In this document: piece after piece, positions 31,806-41,847 of the stretch
Position numbering within the stretch: the stretch's first letter is position 1
How the letters are laid out: each line of letters starts with the position of its first letter
From: Zygnema cylindricum
Lineage: Eukaryota; Streptophyta; Zygnematophyceae; Zygnematales; Zygnemataceae
Length of the DNA stretch: 64,000 nucleotides
Direction: 5' to 3'
Assembly: GCA_037447655.1 (NCBI GenBank)
Contig: JBBHKE010001300.1
Coordinates: forward strand, 61,349 to 125,348
The notes under the pieces: model-generated
The model's database searches: none
Told to the model about the DNA's origin: nothing
Seen by the model: only the letters and a program-made list of their open reading frames with translations
Made by a program: the position numbers and the translations under genes

Positions 31806-34101
31806 CTTGGAGGCTGTTCCATGATTAGGCGCGGACCCTTTAATAATATAAAGCCCGTTAGCAAACCCCGTAAACGTCACTGTCCCATTAGAAGGTGAAA
31901 CCTGACTCGCAATTACTGTCCCGTCAGAATCTGTGAGGGAGACAGTGGCTCCAGCCAATAAAGGTAAGCCGTCAGCAAAATAAGTATACTCGTCCTGAAC
32001 TTGAACAATAAAAACTGAACTTCCTGGGGTCGAATTGGTCACAACTGTAATTTTGAGTGGAATTTGAAAAGATAGGAAACCGGAGCCCACATTGAGAGAT
32101 GCCACAAAAAACGCGGCCAAGCAGAGCAGTTTCTGGAATTGCTCCTAGAACTGTGACAGATGTCACACCTCCGGATGGAATGGGAGCGAGAGGTGAAGGT
32201 GTGGCGAGAGCGAAAATGGAACTTGTGGGAGTAATAGAAAGTGGAATAGTTGGTGAATACCCGAGTAAAGCGACATTGGAAATAGAGACGTCAAAAGTTA
32301 GTACTGTACCAGCGACACCAGAGCCAGAAAGATACAAAGGACTCGCGGACACTTGGAGAGAAGGGGCCTCGACTTTCACCGAAAAAGAGAGAGAGGCGTT
32401 TGTACCCTCGTTAGAGCTGAAAAATAGAGTTGTCCGCTTGGGGACCCAAGGATTGTGAAGTTTGACCAGGAATTAATGTGAAATTAACATTTGTTGATTC
32501 ACCTGCTCCCAATGAGGATTTTTCAATGGAGGCTGAGGCTAGAATTCCAGACCCTTGGGGCATTCTCACAGTAACTGTGACACCTGTCACATCCAAACCT
32601 CCAGTGTTTGAAATAGTGGCAAACCTTGATATAACAGAAGTGAAATTAGTTGGAATCTTCAGGAGAAACCCGGATCCTTCGTACTCGACAGTTGGAGAGG
32701 CGATTTGGCAAACAAGCCTAGAAAATTAAAGGTGTCTTGCGGAACACTATTCTGTGCAGGGTAGCTCAAATCACTCGGGTGTCCGGAAAAGATATTAAAT
32801 GTTCCTGCCATTGTTGTGATAGGGTCGAAACTCCCTTGTAATTTTCCGTTTGTATCCGTAGTGATCGTTGAGGTCACATTTGTAGTTCGTTGTTCGATGA
32901 AGTTATAAAAATGTTTAACTGGCGATCCGATCGGCACTGTGCGAATTGGTGAGACTGGAGAAGCTGTACCGAGAAACGATATCCGTTGAGCATACGGAAA
33001 AAGACGAGTTGTACCTTGAATCCTTACCGTAGCTGTGTAGGGAAGTGGAACCACAACTTGCCACGTGTAAACATCAGATCCTATGGTATTAATTGCGACA
33101 AGTACAACTGGTACAGCTTGTCCTGTACTGGCTACAACCCTCCAGGAAATGACACCTGTCAAATCATCAATTGTCATTCCTAACGGGGCAGAATTAAGTC
33201 TCCATTGAATGGGAGTTGTCCCACTTTCTATTTTTGGGGAAATGGTATAATTTGTGCCAGATGAAACAGTTATAGTGGTGTCCCTTCCAGGAATCCCTAA
33301 TGTGGAAATAACTGGAGGAATCAATTGAACACTACAATCGTCCGAGTAAAAAGTTGGGGAACAAATACAAACTCCTGCGCTACAAACTCCTTTTCCAGAA
33401 CAGGAAGGAGCTCCCGGACAAGGTCCATAGTACTTTAAACGGTTAGAAGCAAATATGTCATACCTCTGCCCTTGAAAGTGTGCCGAAATTCCAACAGTAA
33501 CGGAATTTCCCGCGGTTCCGCTCGTAAAATTGCATATAAGAGAGTTGAAAGAAACAAAAGTCGCTTGGTGGTAGTTGTACCCCATTCGCAAGACACATAT
33601 AAGTTGTGGTGGAATAAAATCCACTACCAATTATGGTGATGGGTCCTCCACTAGTGACGATAGAAGGAGGAGAGAAACCCAAAACGGAGAATAGGATAGG
33701 GGGGGGAGGGGGAGAGGGCGGAGGACTAGGGGGAGGAGGAGGGGAAGGTGGAGGAGGGGGAGGAGATGGTGGAGGACTTGGAGGAAGTGGGGGAACAGGG
33801 GGTGATGGTGGAGGGGATGGTGATGGAGGGGGAGGAGGAGGCGAGGGAGGAGGAGAGGGAGGTGGACGGGGAGGAGGGGATGAAGGTGGAGATGGCGGAG
33901 GAGAAGGAGGTGGACTTGGCGGAGGAGGTATTGGAGGAGGCGATGGAGGAGGACTCGGGGGCGGAGGGGAAGGAGGTGGACGTGGTGGCGGAGGTGGAGG
34001 GGGGCGAGGTGGAGGAGAGCGTGGGGGGGGGCTTGGAGGAGGAGATCTAGGAGGAGGTGACGGGGGAGGACTTGGTGGTGGACTGGGAGGTGGTGGATAC
34101 G
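31806..34101 (-). CDS. Exon 3: Ser-Pro tract, TIG-like fold, EGF-like module, putative-Ig and adhesin-type modules (four frame breaks)
   Basis: This 2296-base exon begins after a CAAG acceptor at 34102-34105 and ends at donor GTATGT (31805). In order it holds a Ser-Pro tract of about 135 residues; a TIG/IPT-like fold (SVLGFSPPSIVTSGGPITII); an EGF-like module (CPGAPSCSGKGVCSAGVCIC); a putative-Ig module (IQWRLNSAPLGMTIDDLTGV, then ISWRVV); a module with ITTDTNGKLQGSFDPITTMA; a DUF11/NEW3-like module (ISNTGGLDVTGVTVTVRM); and a carboxypeptidase-regulatory-like module (GATVSLTDSDGTVIASQVSP). Against the duplicate copy, single-base breaks lie near 33570 (+1), 32704 (-1), 32435 (+1) and 32120 (+1 net). 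Their sum restores the exon phase exactly. Confidence 0.8.
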
Positions 34102-34774
34102 CTTGAAAAAACAAACACATGGGGTGTGAAAAATAGTAATTTTTCAGTATCCTTTGGTCAAACCATCTATATGTTCGTCAGGATTAATCTACAGAAGAAT
34201 CATTGTTTTCTATTTGGCATCCACACAAAAGTTAAAAGTGAGTAAATTTTCAGACAATGAAAAATTCTATCAAAGACATGACATGTACAACAAAATTGTA
34301 AAGATGTCAATCAATGCACAATAAGGATACAAGGCACAGCTGGCAATTAGATGGATTGGAAGTAAGAAAAACTAAGCGCTAGTATAAAAGGTTAAGTAGC
34401 ACGTTGCAAAATTCAGACATTGAAAAAATGAAAGAAAGAGAAAATGTTAGATATCATGAGAACTTTAGATAGATACGAGAGAAAGGGAGAGCGTGAATCT
34501 CTAAATGTTGGAAAGAACATGCTGCGTAAACTTTTGTACAATAGACATTCCAACAAAGGCACATGAATTCCAGGTTTGAACTGACTGCATTAATGCATTG
34601 GTCTTTTGTGATTGTTTACATGATAGTTGGAACAAATTATGAAAAGAAAAGAACTTCCATTATAGAAACCCAAAAATTTGAAGAGGAAAAAATCGTTGGA
34701 AAAATAGGTTTTTGATAGAAAGAATCTATTGCTGGTCGATGAGGACGCCCATATTGCTGAACGGAAATTCTTAC
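34102..34774 (-). other. Intron between lectin exon and exon 3
   Basis: The intron has a GTAAGA donor and a TTTTTTCAAG acceptor. Its sequence is partly shared with positions 1-523 of the window, which shows the duplicate copied genomic DNA. Confidence 0.75.
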
Positions 34775-35512
34775 CTGGCCACCGACTAATAAAGCTCCAG
34801 CTCTGAATCTCGTGTAAGTCAGAACATCCTCCTGTTGCTGCCGTGAATCCAACATATGCTGACGTCACCAAGCCACAAGTAGAACAATAGGATGGTCGTA
34901 AAAGATCGCAAAGTGCACTTTCGTAAACAAATAAAGGGGTTGAAGGTTTTTCACCCAAACTTAAATAGACCTTCCAAATGTGTGATTCCCCATCGTATTC
35001 CACCCAAGCGTATAAAGTTTCCCCAAAATTACTGAGAAGTGATGCCACCACAGGGTTCCATGAGGTCCCTTCAAAAGACTTCCGTATTGCGACAAAAGGA
35101 CTTCCTGGTTCTCCAGGATTAGTGAACGTGTCAAATGCCACAGCAACACTTCCAACTTTAGAGGGATCATCATATCCATACCCAAGTGATTCCCCATAGT
35201 ACTGTCCGAATTTATTGACGTCCCCATTGGAAGCAAGGAGAACAAATGCGAAACCATCCGCGTGGCAGTGGCAGCATCCGCTCTGACCAATTTTAAAAGA
35301 AAAATTGGTCTCAAATGAGGCTTCTTGGCACGAATTATCTGATCTATTCCACAAAAGCTCAGCAGGATATGGATAGAAAAATTGTCCAGCTTTCCCATAT
35401 TCGTCGGGTGTGAGTGCAATTGAAGGGGGGTTGAGGACCGCATCACGTTGGATAATGAGAGGAATAGATTGATTAAAACTGGTGTAAGAGAAGCTTAAAC
35501 GGGTTGATAAAC
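34775..35512 (-). CDS. Exon 2: L-type (legume-like) lectin domain
   Basis: This intact 738-base exon encodes 246 residues, phase 1 to phase 1, with acceptor CAG at 35513-35515 and donor GTAAGA at 34774. It shows the L-type lectin pattern in order: DGFAFVL (86-92), VAVAFDTF (123-130), LYAWVEYDG (167-175), then YVGFTAATGG (220-229) and HEIQSWSF (234-241). D86 and D128 correspond to conserved sugar/metal-site acidic residues of the family. Paired cysteines in GCCHCHAD and YCSTCG are unusual additions. The likely role is carbohydrate binding outside the cell. It joins the PAN exon upstream and a Ser-Pro tract downstream. Confidence 0.9.
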
Positions 35513-35515
35513 CTG

Positions 35516-36384
35516 GAAAAAATAAAATAAAATAGTTATTGGGGATATTCCAGTCGCATCTGCTTTACTGCCTATTTCATGTCTAGATAAATAATAGAGA
35601 ACACATTTCAAAAACTTACTTACGAGTTATGTGAATTTTTTTGATAAACAGTGATTTGATGTCTTGTTATAAACGTGGATAGTATTTACACCGAAACCTT
35701 TGTCAAATGCTTTCAATGCATTCCTTGAAATGTGTCAAAATATGAGTGGAATAATATGGACTGTAAATGATGGACCTACCCCTCTAGTAAAATGCAGGGC
35801 AGTTTGGCAAGTGGCTAGTATTCTTCTAAAAAAAATGCTCTAAGAATAGTTTTGCGCAGTAAATAAACAATGTCACTTGCATTGATTTCTACATTAAATA
35901 TTGAGTGTTAATGAAAATGTTCCACCCCACCTTACAGTATTGTAGTTCTCTTTATGTGGAATGTCAAACATACCTCCAGAGGGACCAATCAATACTAATG
36001 ATGGTCACCACATCTATAGTCATGTGATGAACTAGATATAATTTAGGACTTCATCTGGTTGTTAACTTGTTGACTTATGTCAACAAACTACACGGTATCA
36101 CTATATGGTTGACAACTATGGTTGCCACCACTTCACAACAAAGTGTCTAATTACCTTTGTAAGTGTTAACATTTCCAAAATCTTGGAGTCAATGTGAGAC
36201 AATCGCATAAGCAAAAAGTGGGCCGGACAAGGCTCAAAGTCAAGACCTTTGACCCGGATGTCGAAATTGGTAGATCCATATAATGTAAAACCAATATGGA
36301 CGAAACGAGTATTAAATTAGAAGGCGCATTTTGCAGATTTCTGCCAATTTACTTGAACGGCACATTTTGCCAGTTTCACATTTA
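35516..36384 (-). other. Intron sequence beside element C
   Basis: This non-coding sequence lies between the lectin exon acceptor and the 5' LTR of element C. No genes were seen. Confidence 0.6.
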
Positions 36385-36815
36385 TTAGTATGCATTGTGT
36401 GAATCGGCGTATTGGTCGGGCTCGTGTCAAAATATTTCAATATTTTGGAACGGTTGCTTTAGTGTGTAGTCATTTTGTGTGTAGCACTTGGTACAGTGCC
36501 TTTGGCGCACGTGGTGTTTCGGTTTCGGTGAAGTATGTCCTAGTAGGATTCTAGAGAACGTTTGTTCCCGAAACTATGCCTCGTACAGTTAATTAGCGAG
36601 TAAGAATTTTGTATAGGAAGCATTTTAGGGAATATCACTCTGAGAAAATATATTTTTGAGAGTAAGAGCAAGTGAGAAAAGACTTCGGCTTAACATATTG
36701 TTATTGGGACGACACTTGTGTAATTTATGGTTAATGCTTTATGAATGAATATTTGCTTTTGCTTGTGAGTTTTGCTATTGCTGCGCACTTTGTGTTATGT
36801 TAGCATCATATCATT
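36385..36815 (+). repeat. 5' LTR of element C (decayed)
   Basis: It shares GCATTGTGTGAATCGG, GGCGCACGT..GTTTCGGTTT, CCTAGTAGG-like and ATTGCTGCGCAC words with 40764-41557. The start is approximate. Confidence 0.6.
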
Positions 36816-36850
36816 TGGTATCGAAGCATTATATCATTTGGTATCGAAGC
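36816..36850 (+). other. Duplicated primer-binding site of element C
   Basis: TGGTATCGAAGC occurs at 36816-36827 and again at 36839-36850, as part of a 23-base tandem duplication. It resembles the complement of the initiator tRNA-Met 3' end. Confidence 0.65.
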
Positions 36851-36889
36851 AGAATATTGCTCCAGTGAGTGCTTGAGTGAAGTAGAGTT

Positions 36890-38340
36890 ATGGCAAGGAA
36901 GAAAAAAATTATGCATTTGCCATTGGCTGGTCTTAGGAATCCTGAGGAGTCGTTGAAGCATCCCGCCTTCTCCCGAAGTGCCGTCCCGTGAGTCTAGCGA
37001 GAAAGCCTTCAGTTTTATAAGAGCCCAGTTTGAGGAATCTCTTCTGTCTACCTTCGGACAGGACAGATTCTGAGATGCCAACAGTTCGGATGATCATCTT
37101 TGTGATCTATTTGAGTCTGTGTGAGGCATGTTGAGGAGACAGTTTAGAAAAAATAGTAGGGGAAGAGGCCCGTAATGGAGGAACCAGATTCTAGTTTCAG
37201 AGTTAGTAAGGAAAGTTTGGAGAGTGAAGATTAAGGTGCAAAGAAAAAAGGAAACGAACAGGCAACGAGAAAATGGAAGAAGAAGGCCTCGATTTTGACG
37301 AGGAGATTAAGAAATACAAAAACTGCTAAATGTTCAAAAAGCAAGTCCTTATTAGTGGAACAAATTACGCTGTTTGAGTGAATAACATGAAAGGACAGCT
37401 GATTTTTAAGAAATCCTGGAAGATTGTTAGAGGAGAGGAACCAAAACCGAAAGATCCAAACACCCGAAGACTGTGGCGACTCAAGGACATTACGACAACT
37501 ACAGGTTTTACAAAAAGGTGTACCGATTAGTGCATGATCATTTTTTATGTATGATACTACTCACACTAGCTGGAAGGGCTTAGTTTGAAAAGAGTGTCAA
37601 AGATAAGAGTCAATATGTATTCCAAGATTTTAACCAGTTTATATTCAAGCATAATAAGTCTATAAACGGGTTTATCAAGCGGTACAATATTTTGATCGAG
37701 AAGCCGATTAATCACGTCAAGGTGTTAAAAGACATAGATACGGTCTATTGGACACGGTCTATTGGTCCTGAATGGTCTGTTAAACAAAACCATGCACCAT
37801 AAAGAGATATTGCGGGCCAAGAGAGAGCCCAGTTTTGAGTTTGCAATTAAATACTTGAAGTCAGCAGAGAAAGATAGAAAACAACAGAGAAAGATAGAAA
37901 AAGCATATCTAGAAGGTCCAAAAGTTCAATAAACCTTAATGTATTAACTCACTATATGGGGGAGGGGATATTAGAGGTATTCTTAGAGGTCAAGGTAAAG
38001 ATAAATATAAGGGTAGTGCGCCCAGAGATCAAAGTTATACAGGCGCGTGACCTACTACAACTGCTAAAGACTCGGGCACTTGTTACCCAATATCTTGACA
38101 AGAAGAGAGAGTTTAACTATTGTTAGCGTTGGGGTCACATCACTACACATTGCTATGACCGAGGTGATGGTGGCTCCGAACGGGGTTGTTAAAGAAGTGA
38201 CCAAGGACGTGGTCTTGGAAAGGGCCACGGGCGTGGTTAGTATTATGGTGACGACCAGGGGAATTATATCAATTATGGGGACAACTCGGGTGAGAGGTCT
38301 CATAATTTTGCGATTTTCCTTGGGCCTTTCATTAGATTCT
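36890..38340 (+). pseudogene. Element C gag (degenerate)
   Basis: A possible ATG at 36890 is followed by a broken gag-length region. A damaged zinc knuckle is visible near 38113-38160, with Y-C, a stop, then WGHITTHCYDR, where the second Cys and frame are lost. Confidence 0.6.
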
Positions 38341-38463
38341 TTTACTGTCGACGAAAGGAAAGTCAAGGATTGGATTACGGATACGGGCGCGACGCACCAT
38401 GTGTGCACCGACGAAACTTTTTCCGAACATAAGAGAATTCTGACATCTCAAACAAGAATGTTG
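38341..38463 (+). pseudogene. Element C protease fragment
   Basis: The frame reads VKDWITDTGATHHVCTDETF, close to the copia protease start with Asp-Thr-Gly. Downstream NALYVPNLIGIPQ-type sequence near 38580 marks the following region. Confidence 0.75.
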
Positions 38464-39389
38464 TGACTGGTGGTTACGTAATTTTGGTTGACATTGTGGA
38501 AACTGTGTGGTTGGACCTGCCTGTGTGGGATAAGTAAGGAAACAAGAAATTCACGGAAACCATATTTTATAACGCCCTGTATGTTCCTAATCTCATCGGC
38601 ATCCCACAAATTCAGATTAGAAATTCACGAAAACGAGATTTAATAACACCCTGTAATTTCCTAACAACAAAGTGAAACTCGTCGGCATTCCTCAAAATCA
38701 CAAGGCGACCGGCAATGTCATAGCGAAAGGAGATCTTAGTTTCAAATGGTGAGTGCCAAAGGACATTTAATCAGTGAAGGTTTTGTGACGGACTTGATGT
38801 ACAAACAGCGAACCTAGAGACCAAAGAGCAAGGCCCAGACTATGTGATTAGTAAACCAAATTATTGTGCAAAAAGGTGAACCGAGTTGTGCATGAAGGTG
38901 ACCTAAATCCGTACCAACATCAAATATTGTTGATTTTAGGCGCTCACCCTAGCGTCTGGCCGAGTATAGTGTAGATAAGCCTGGAATGTACACTAGGAAG
39001 TAATGTCGTTATGTAGCTCACAAAGGGTTTAGAGATGGGAGTAGAAATAGATGAAGACAATAAATGAGGCACGTTTAAACAACTTTGAATAGGATTATAA
39101 AAGTAGGAAGTATAATTTTCACTGTGGACATATCTTTTCTAATAAAGTTGGATTCTCCTCTTATGATTGAATGTCTAATCTCTATGATCTTTATGATTTC
39201 TGTGTGATCTCTCTGTACAATGTGTTTCTATGTGAGTAATACTAAACATCATTGTCTAAACAATTTGCTATTTTGTGATGTAATGTGTGAGAGAGATAAT
39301 CTCTTCCTGTGGAATGCTCGCTATTTGTATATGTGCACTCCAATCTGTATATGAAATGTGTGCACAATATGGTCCAATCACTAGACACC

Positions 39390-39900
39390 AAGATACACAG
39401 TTTCAGCCGTCGGTGGCCGCGCCCAAAGTTACGTCAGTATTTCCACCAAAAATGTATGTCGTGGAAACGATTGATGGTAAATGGGTTTCTAAGATAACAA
39501 CAAGCGCATTTGGTTTAGTAACTATGTACAAGGTGAGACTTGTGTGGAAGGGCTTTGAGCAAAAGGAGGGAGTGGACTACAATGGGACTTATGCTAAAGT
39601 AGGCAATTCTGAACCGTTACGTATGTTTGTGGCCATGACATCGGCCGCATAAAATCTCATCCATCACTTAGGTGTAGAGACAACTTTTTTTAATGGGTGA
39701 ATTTGAGGAGGAAGTGTAGATAAAAGATGTTCAGAGGGGGTCACATCAAAACCCAGTATGGCGGAGGATGATTTTGAGAGGAAGGTCTCAAATTCGAGTG
39801 TACGTGAAAGGAGAGGGGGAAATCAAATTTTCTTCTCTTTTTATGTGGACGACTTTATTATGGAATCTAACAACGTCGACCGAATCATCGATTTGATGTA
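39390..39900 (+). pseudogene. Element C reverse transcriptase fragment
   Basis: The frame shows VRLVWKGFEQKEGVDYNGTY, matching ARLVAKGFTQKEGIDYEETF of the array elements. YVDDFIMES, a degraded catalytic YVDD block, occurs near 39840-39870 in a shifted frame. Confidence 0.8.
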
Positions 39901-40149
39901 AGTCCTTGGGTACGCACTTTAAGGTGACGAACATGGGTGAAGAGACAGGCATTTTGAGGGTAGAGGTGATCCGTGATGATTGAGGAACATTAAGTTAAGT
40001 TTGGTGCAATATTGTAAAAGGGTATTGCCACAATTCTATATGACAGATGCTAACTACTTTTGACGACCTTGGACTCGAAAGTGCAATACAACAAGTATAA
40101 GAACGTGGAAGCGGTGGACGTCGTGTACAAAGAGGCAATCAGCTTCCTC

Positions 40150-40690
40150 GTATACCCATGTATTAGGACCAGGCCGCATATTTTTTCTTACAATCTCAGT
40201 AGCAAACAAGTACTCTAAGGCCCCTAAGAAGATTCATGGGGAAGCGGTGAAATGGATATTTAGAAAACTAGTTGGTACCATGAATTTAGGACTTTTATTT
40301 GAGTCTGGAGTAGCATTCGAATGCTATGGATATTGTGACGTGACGCGGATTGGAGCGAGATTTTTGATTACGAAAAGCCTAAGTCCAGTTACGACTTTAT
40401 TTTGATACAACGTCATCTTTGTGGAGCTGCTGTCTGCAACCGAGAGTGGCTTTGAGTTTGATAAGAGTCATTCACCTAGCATCATTACATGCTACAAAAG
40501 CTTGTGATAGGTCAAAGAGATGTTGAATGATTTAGGCTTTTCAGTCGGTTTTATGAGAATTTACACATATAATAGGATTTTTATAGCCTTAGTAAAAAAC
40601 ATGTGTATCGTGAATGTATGAAACACATTCGCATTCAGTGGCATTTTGTGAGTGATTTAGTGAACCCTAAGGAATACGAGTTTGGTTACG
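40150..40690 (+). pseudogene. Element C RT/RNase H tail (degenerate)
   Basis: Broken frames give YSKAPKKIHGEAVKWIFRKL, then VGTMNLGLLFESG and ELLSATESGFEF, which follow the copia order DPRK..A..RYLVGT and STMEAEYMA. Confidence 0.65.
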
Positions 40691-41557
40691 TAACTGCACT
40701 TGGGGAAGCGACACATGAGTTAGGTCTTTGGTGACAGGCGATAGGATTCCCACAATGAGAGGTATGCATTGTGCGAATCCCTATTTCCGCCTTGTTGGTG
40801 TTATCATATTGTTCTAGTATTTTCATACATTTGGTTAGTATGCAATGTAATTAGTACGTTCTACTTGGTACTCTGCCTCTAGTCCAACGCACGTTGTATT
40901 TCGGTTTTGGTAAAGTATGTTTTGGTAGGTGTAGCGTGTTTGGTGTATCTATACCATTTGTGAATATTAGAGAACATATATTGCTGCAGTAATGCCTAGT
41001 GCAGTAAAGTAGTGGTTAAAATCATAACCAAAATCAGTTGTTGGTTTACTGTATTGATATTGGGTCGACAATTGTGTAATATCTTGGGATAACTGCACTT
41101 GGGGAAGCGACACAAGAGTTAGGTCTTTTGTGACAGGCGATAGGATTCCCACAAGGAGAGGTATGCATTGTGCGAATCGGTGTATCGGCCTTGTTGGTGT
41201 CAACATATTGCTCTAGTATTTTCATTCAGTTGGTTAGTATGCAAGATAATTTGTGCGTACAACTTGGTATTGTGCGTCTAATCCAGCGCACGTTGTATTT
41301 TGGTTGGTGTCGCGTGTTTGTCCCATAGTTTGTGTTCAGTGTATCTATGTCATTTGTGAATATTAGAGAACATGTATCGCCGCAGTAATGGCTTGTACAG
41401 TAAATTAGTGGTTAAGACCATAACCAGAATCAGTTGTTGGTTTACTGTATTGATATTGGGTCGATAATTATGTAATTTCCGGTGAACGTTTTGTGAGAGA
41501 ATATTTGCTTCCCCTTGAACTTTTTTTATTGCTGCGCACCCTGATCCTATGAACATT
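40687..41557 (+). repeat. 3' end of element C with about 400-bp tandem duplication
   Basis: The segment 40687-41085 is repeated at 41087-41485, sharing TGCACTTGGGGAAGCGACAC and GACAGGCGATAGGATTCCCA, and includes the end of the interior plus most of the LTR. The last part (to about 41557) completes the second LTR copy. Confidence 0.75.
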
Positions 41558-41580
41558 ACAGTGAGAAATGTTGGACATAC

Positions 41581-41847
41581 CTCCGACGAGACCCGTCAGT
41601 GCCCTCCTGTTCACCCCATTTATACCCAACGTAGTTTTGAGTGTTGTGTTTTGCACCACATCTGGGCCCAACGCGGATTTGAGTGAACACACCCGTGTTT
41701 CGAGAAAGTATGTAAAGGCGAGACAGCTTGTCACGCTGTTACAAAGGTCACAACATTCGCCGAAGGATGTCACGCCAAGAGAGTAGCCCTCGATGTCGTA
41801 TCCACGAATCTCCCATCCTTCTTGAATTTTACAGGTCCTAACTGACA
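41581..41847 (-). CDS. Exon 1 of the visible set: PAN/Apple module
   Basis: The exon is 267 bases, with acceptor CAG at 41848-41850 and donor GTATGT starting at 41580. It reads SVRTCKIQEGWEIRGYDIEG, then CCDLCNSVTSCLAFTYFLE and RVCSLKSALG. The C-X2-C-X6-CLAF pattern is that of the PAN modules in exon 15. Its phase-1 end joins the lectin exon (G|GT). There is no ATG at its start, so at least one upstream exon with the signal peptide must exist. Confidence 0.82.

Larger units (their letters stand above)
36385..41557 (+). mobile_element. Old Ty1/copia retrotransposon, element C, in an intron of the large gene
   Basis: Two decayed LTRs flank degenerate gag, protease, reverse transcriptase and RNase H segments in copia order, on the strand opposite to the host gene. 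It differs from the other copia elements by its primer site, which follows the standard initiator tRNA 3'-end type (TGGTATCGAAGC). All coding parts have stops and shifts. The exact ends and target duplication could not be fixed. Confidence 0.8.
22690..41847 (-). other. Large gene for a multidomain secreted lectin/Pro-rich/PAN matrix glycoprotein (15 exons placed, 5' end missing)
   Basis: Fifteen minus-strand exons could be placed by GT/AG borders and matching codon phases, about 7350 coding bases or 2450 residues. The domain order is: PAN, L-type lectin, Ser-Pro tract, TIG-like fold, EGF-like module, putative-Ig, then a series of beta-sandwich-like modules, a second Pro-rich tract, PAN, PAN, stop. 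The lectin and PAN families bind sugars or proteins outside the cell, and Ser-Pro tracts carry Hyp-linked glycans in green-lineage walls, so a cell-wall or matrix role is inferred. No signal peptide or first exon was found upstream of 41847. Exons 3, 8, 10 and 14 have frame breaks, while the other eleven keep phase exactly. Old copia element C lies in the first visible intron. I do not recognise an established gene with this architecture. Confidence 0.8.

Noticed and set aside
33633-34106. Plus-strand Gly-rich open frames
   Set aside because: They are antisense to the Ser-Pro tract of exon 3.
34961-35446. Alternative frame through the lectin exon
   Set aside because: The other frame carries the L-type lectin motifs and has matching splice phases on both sides.
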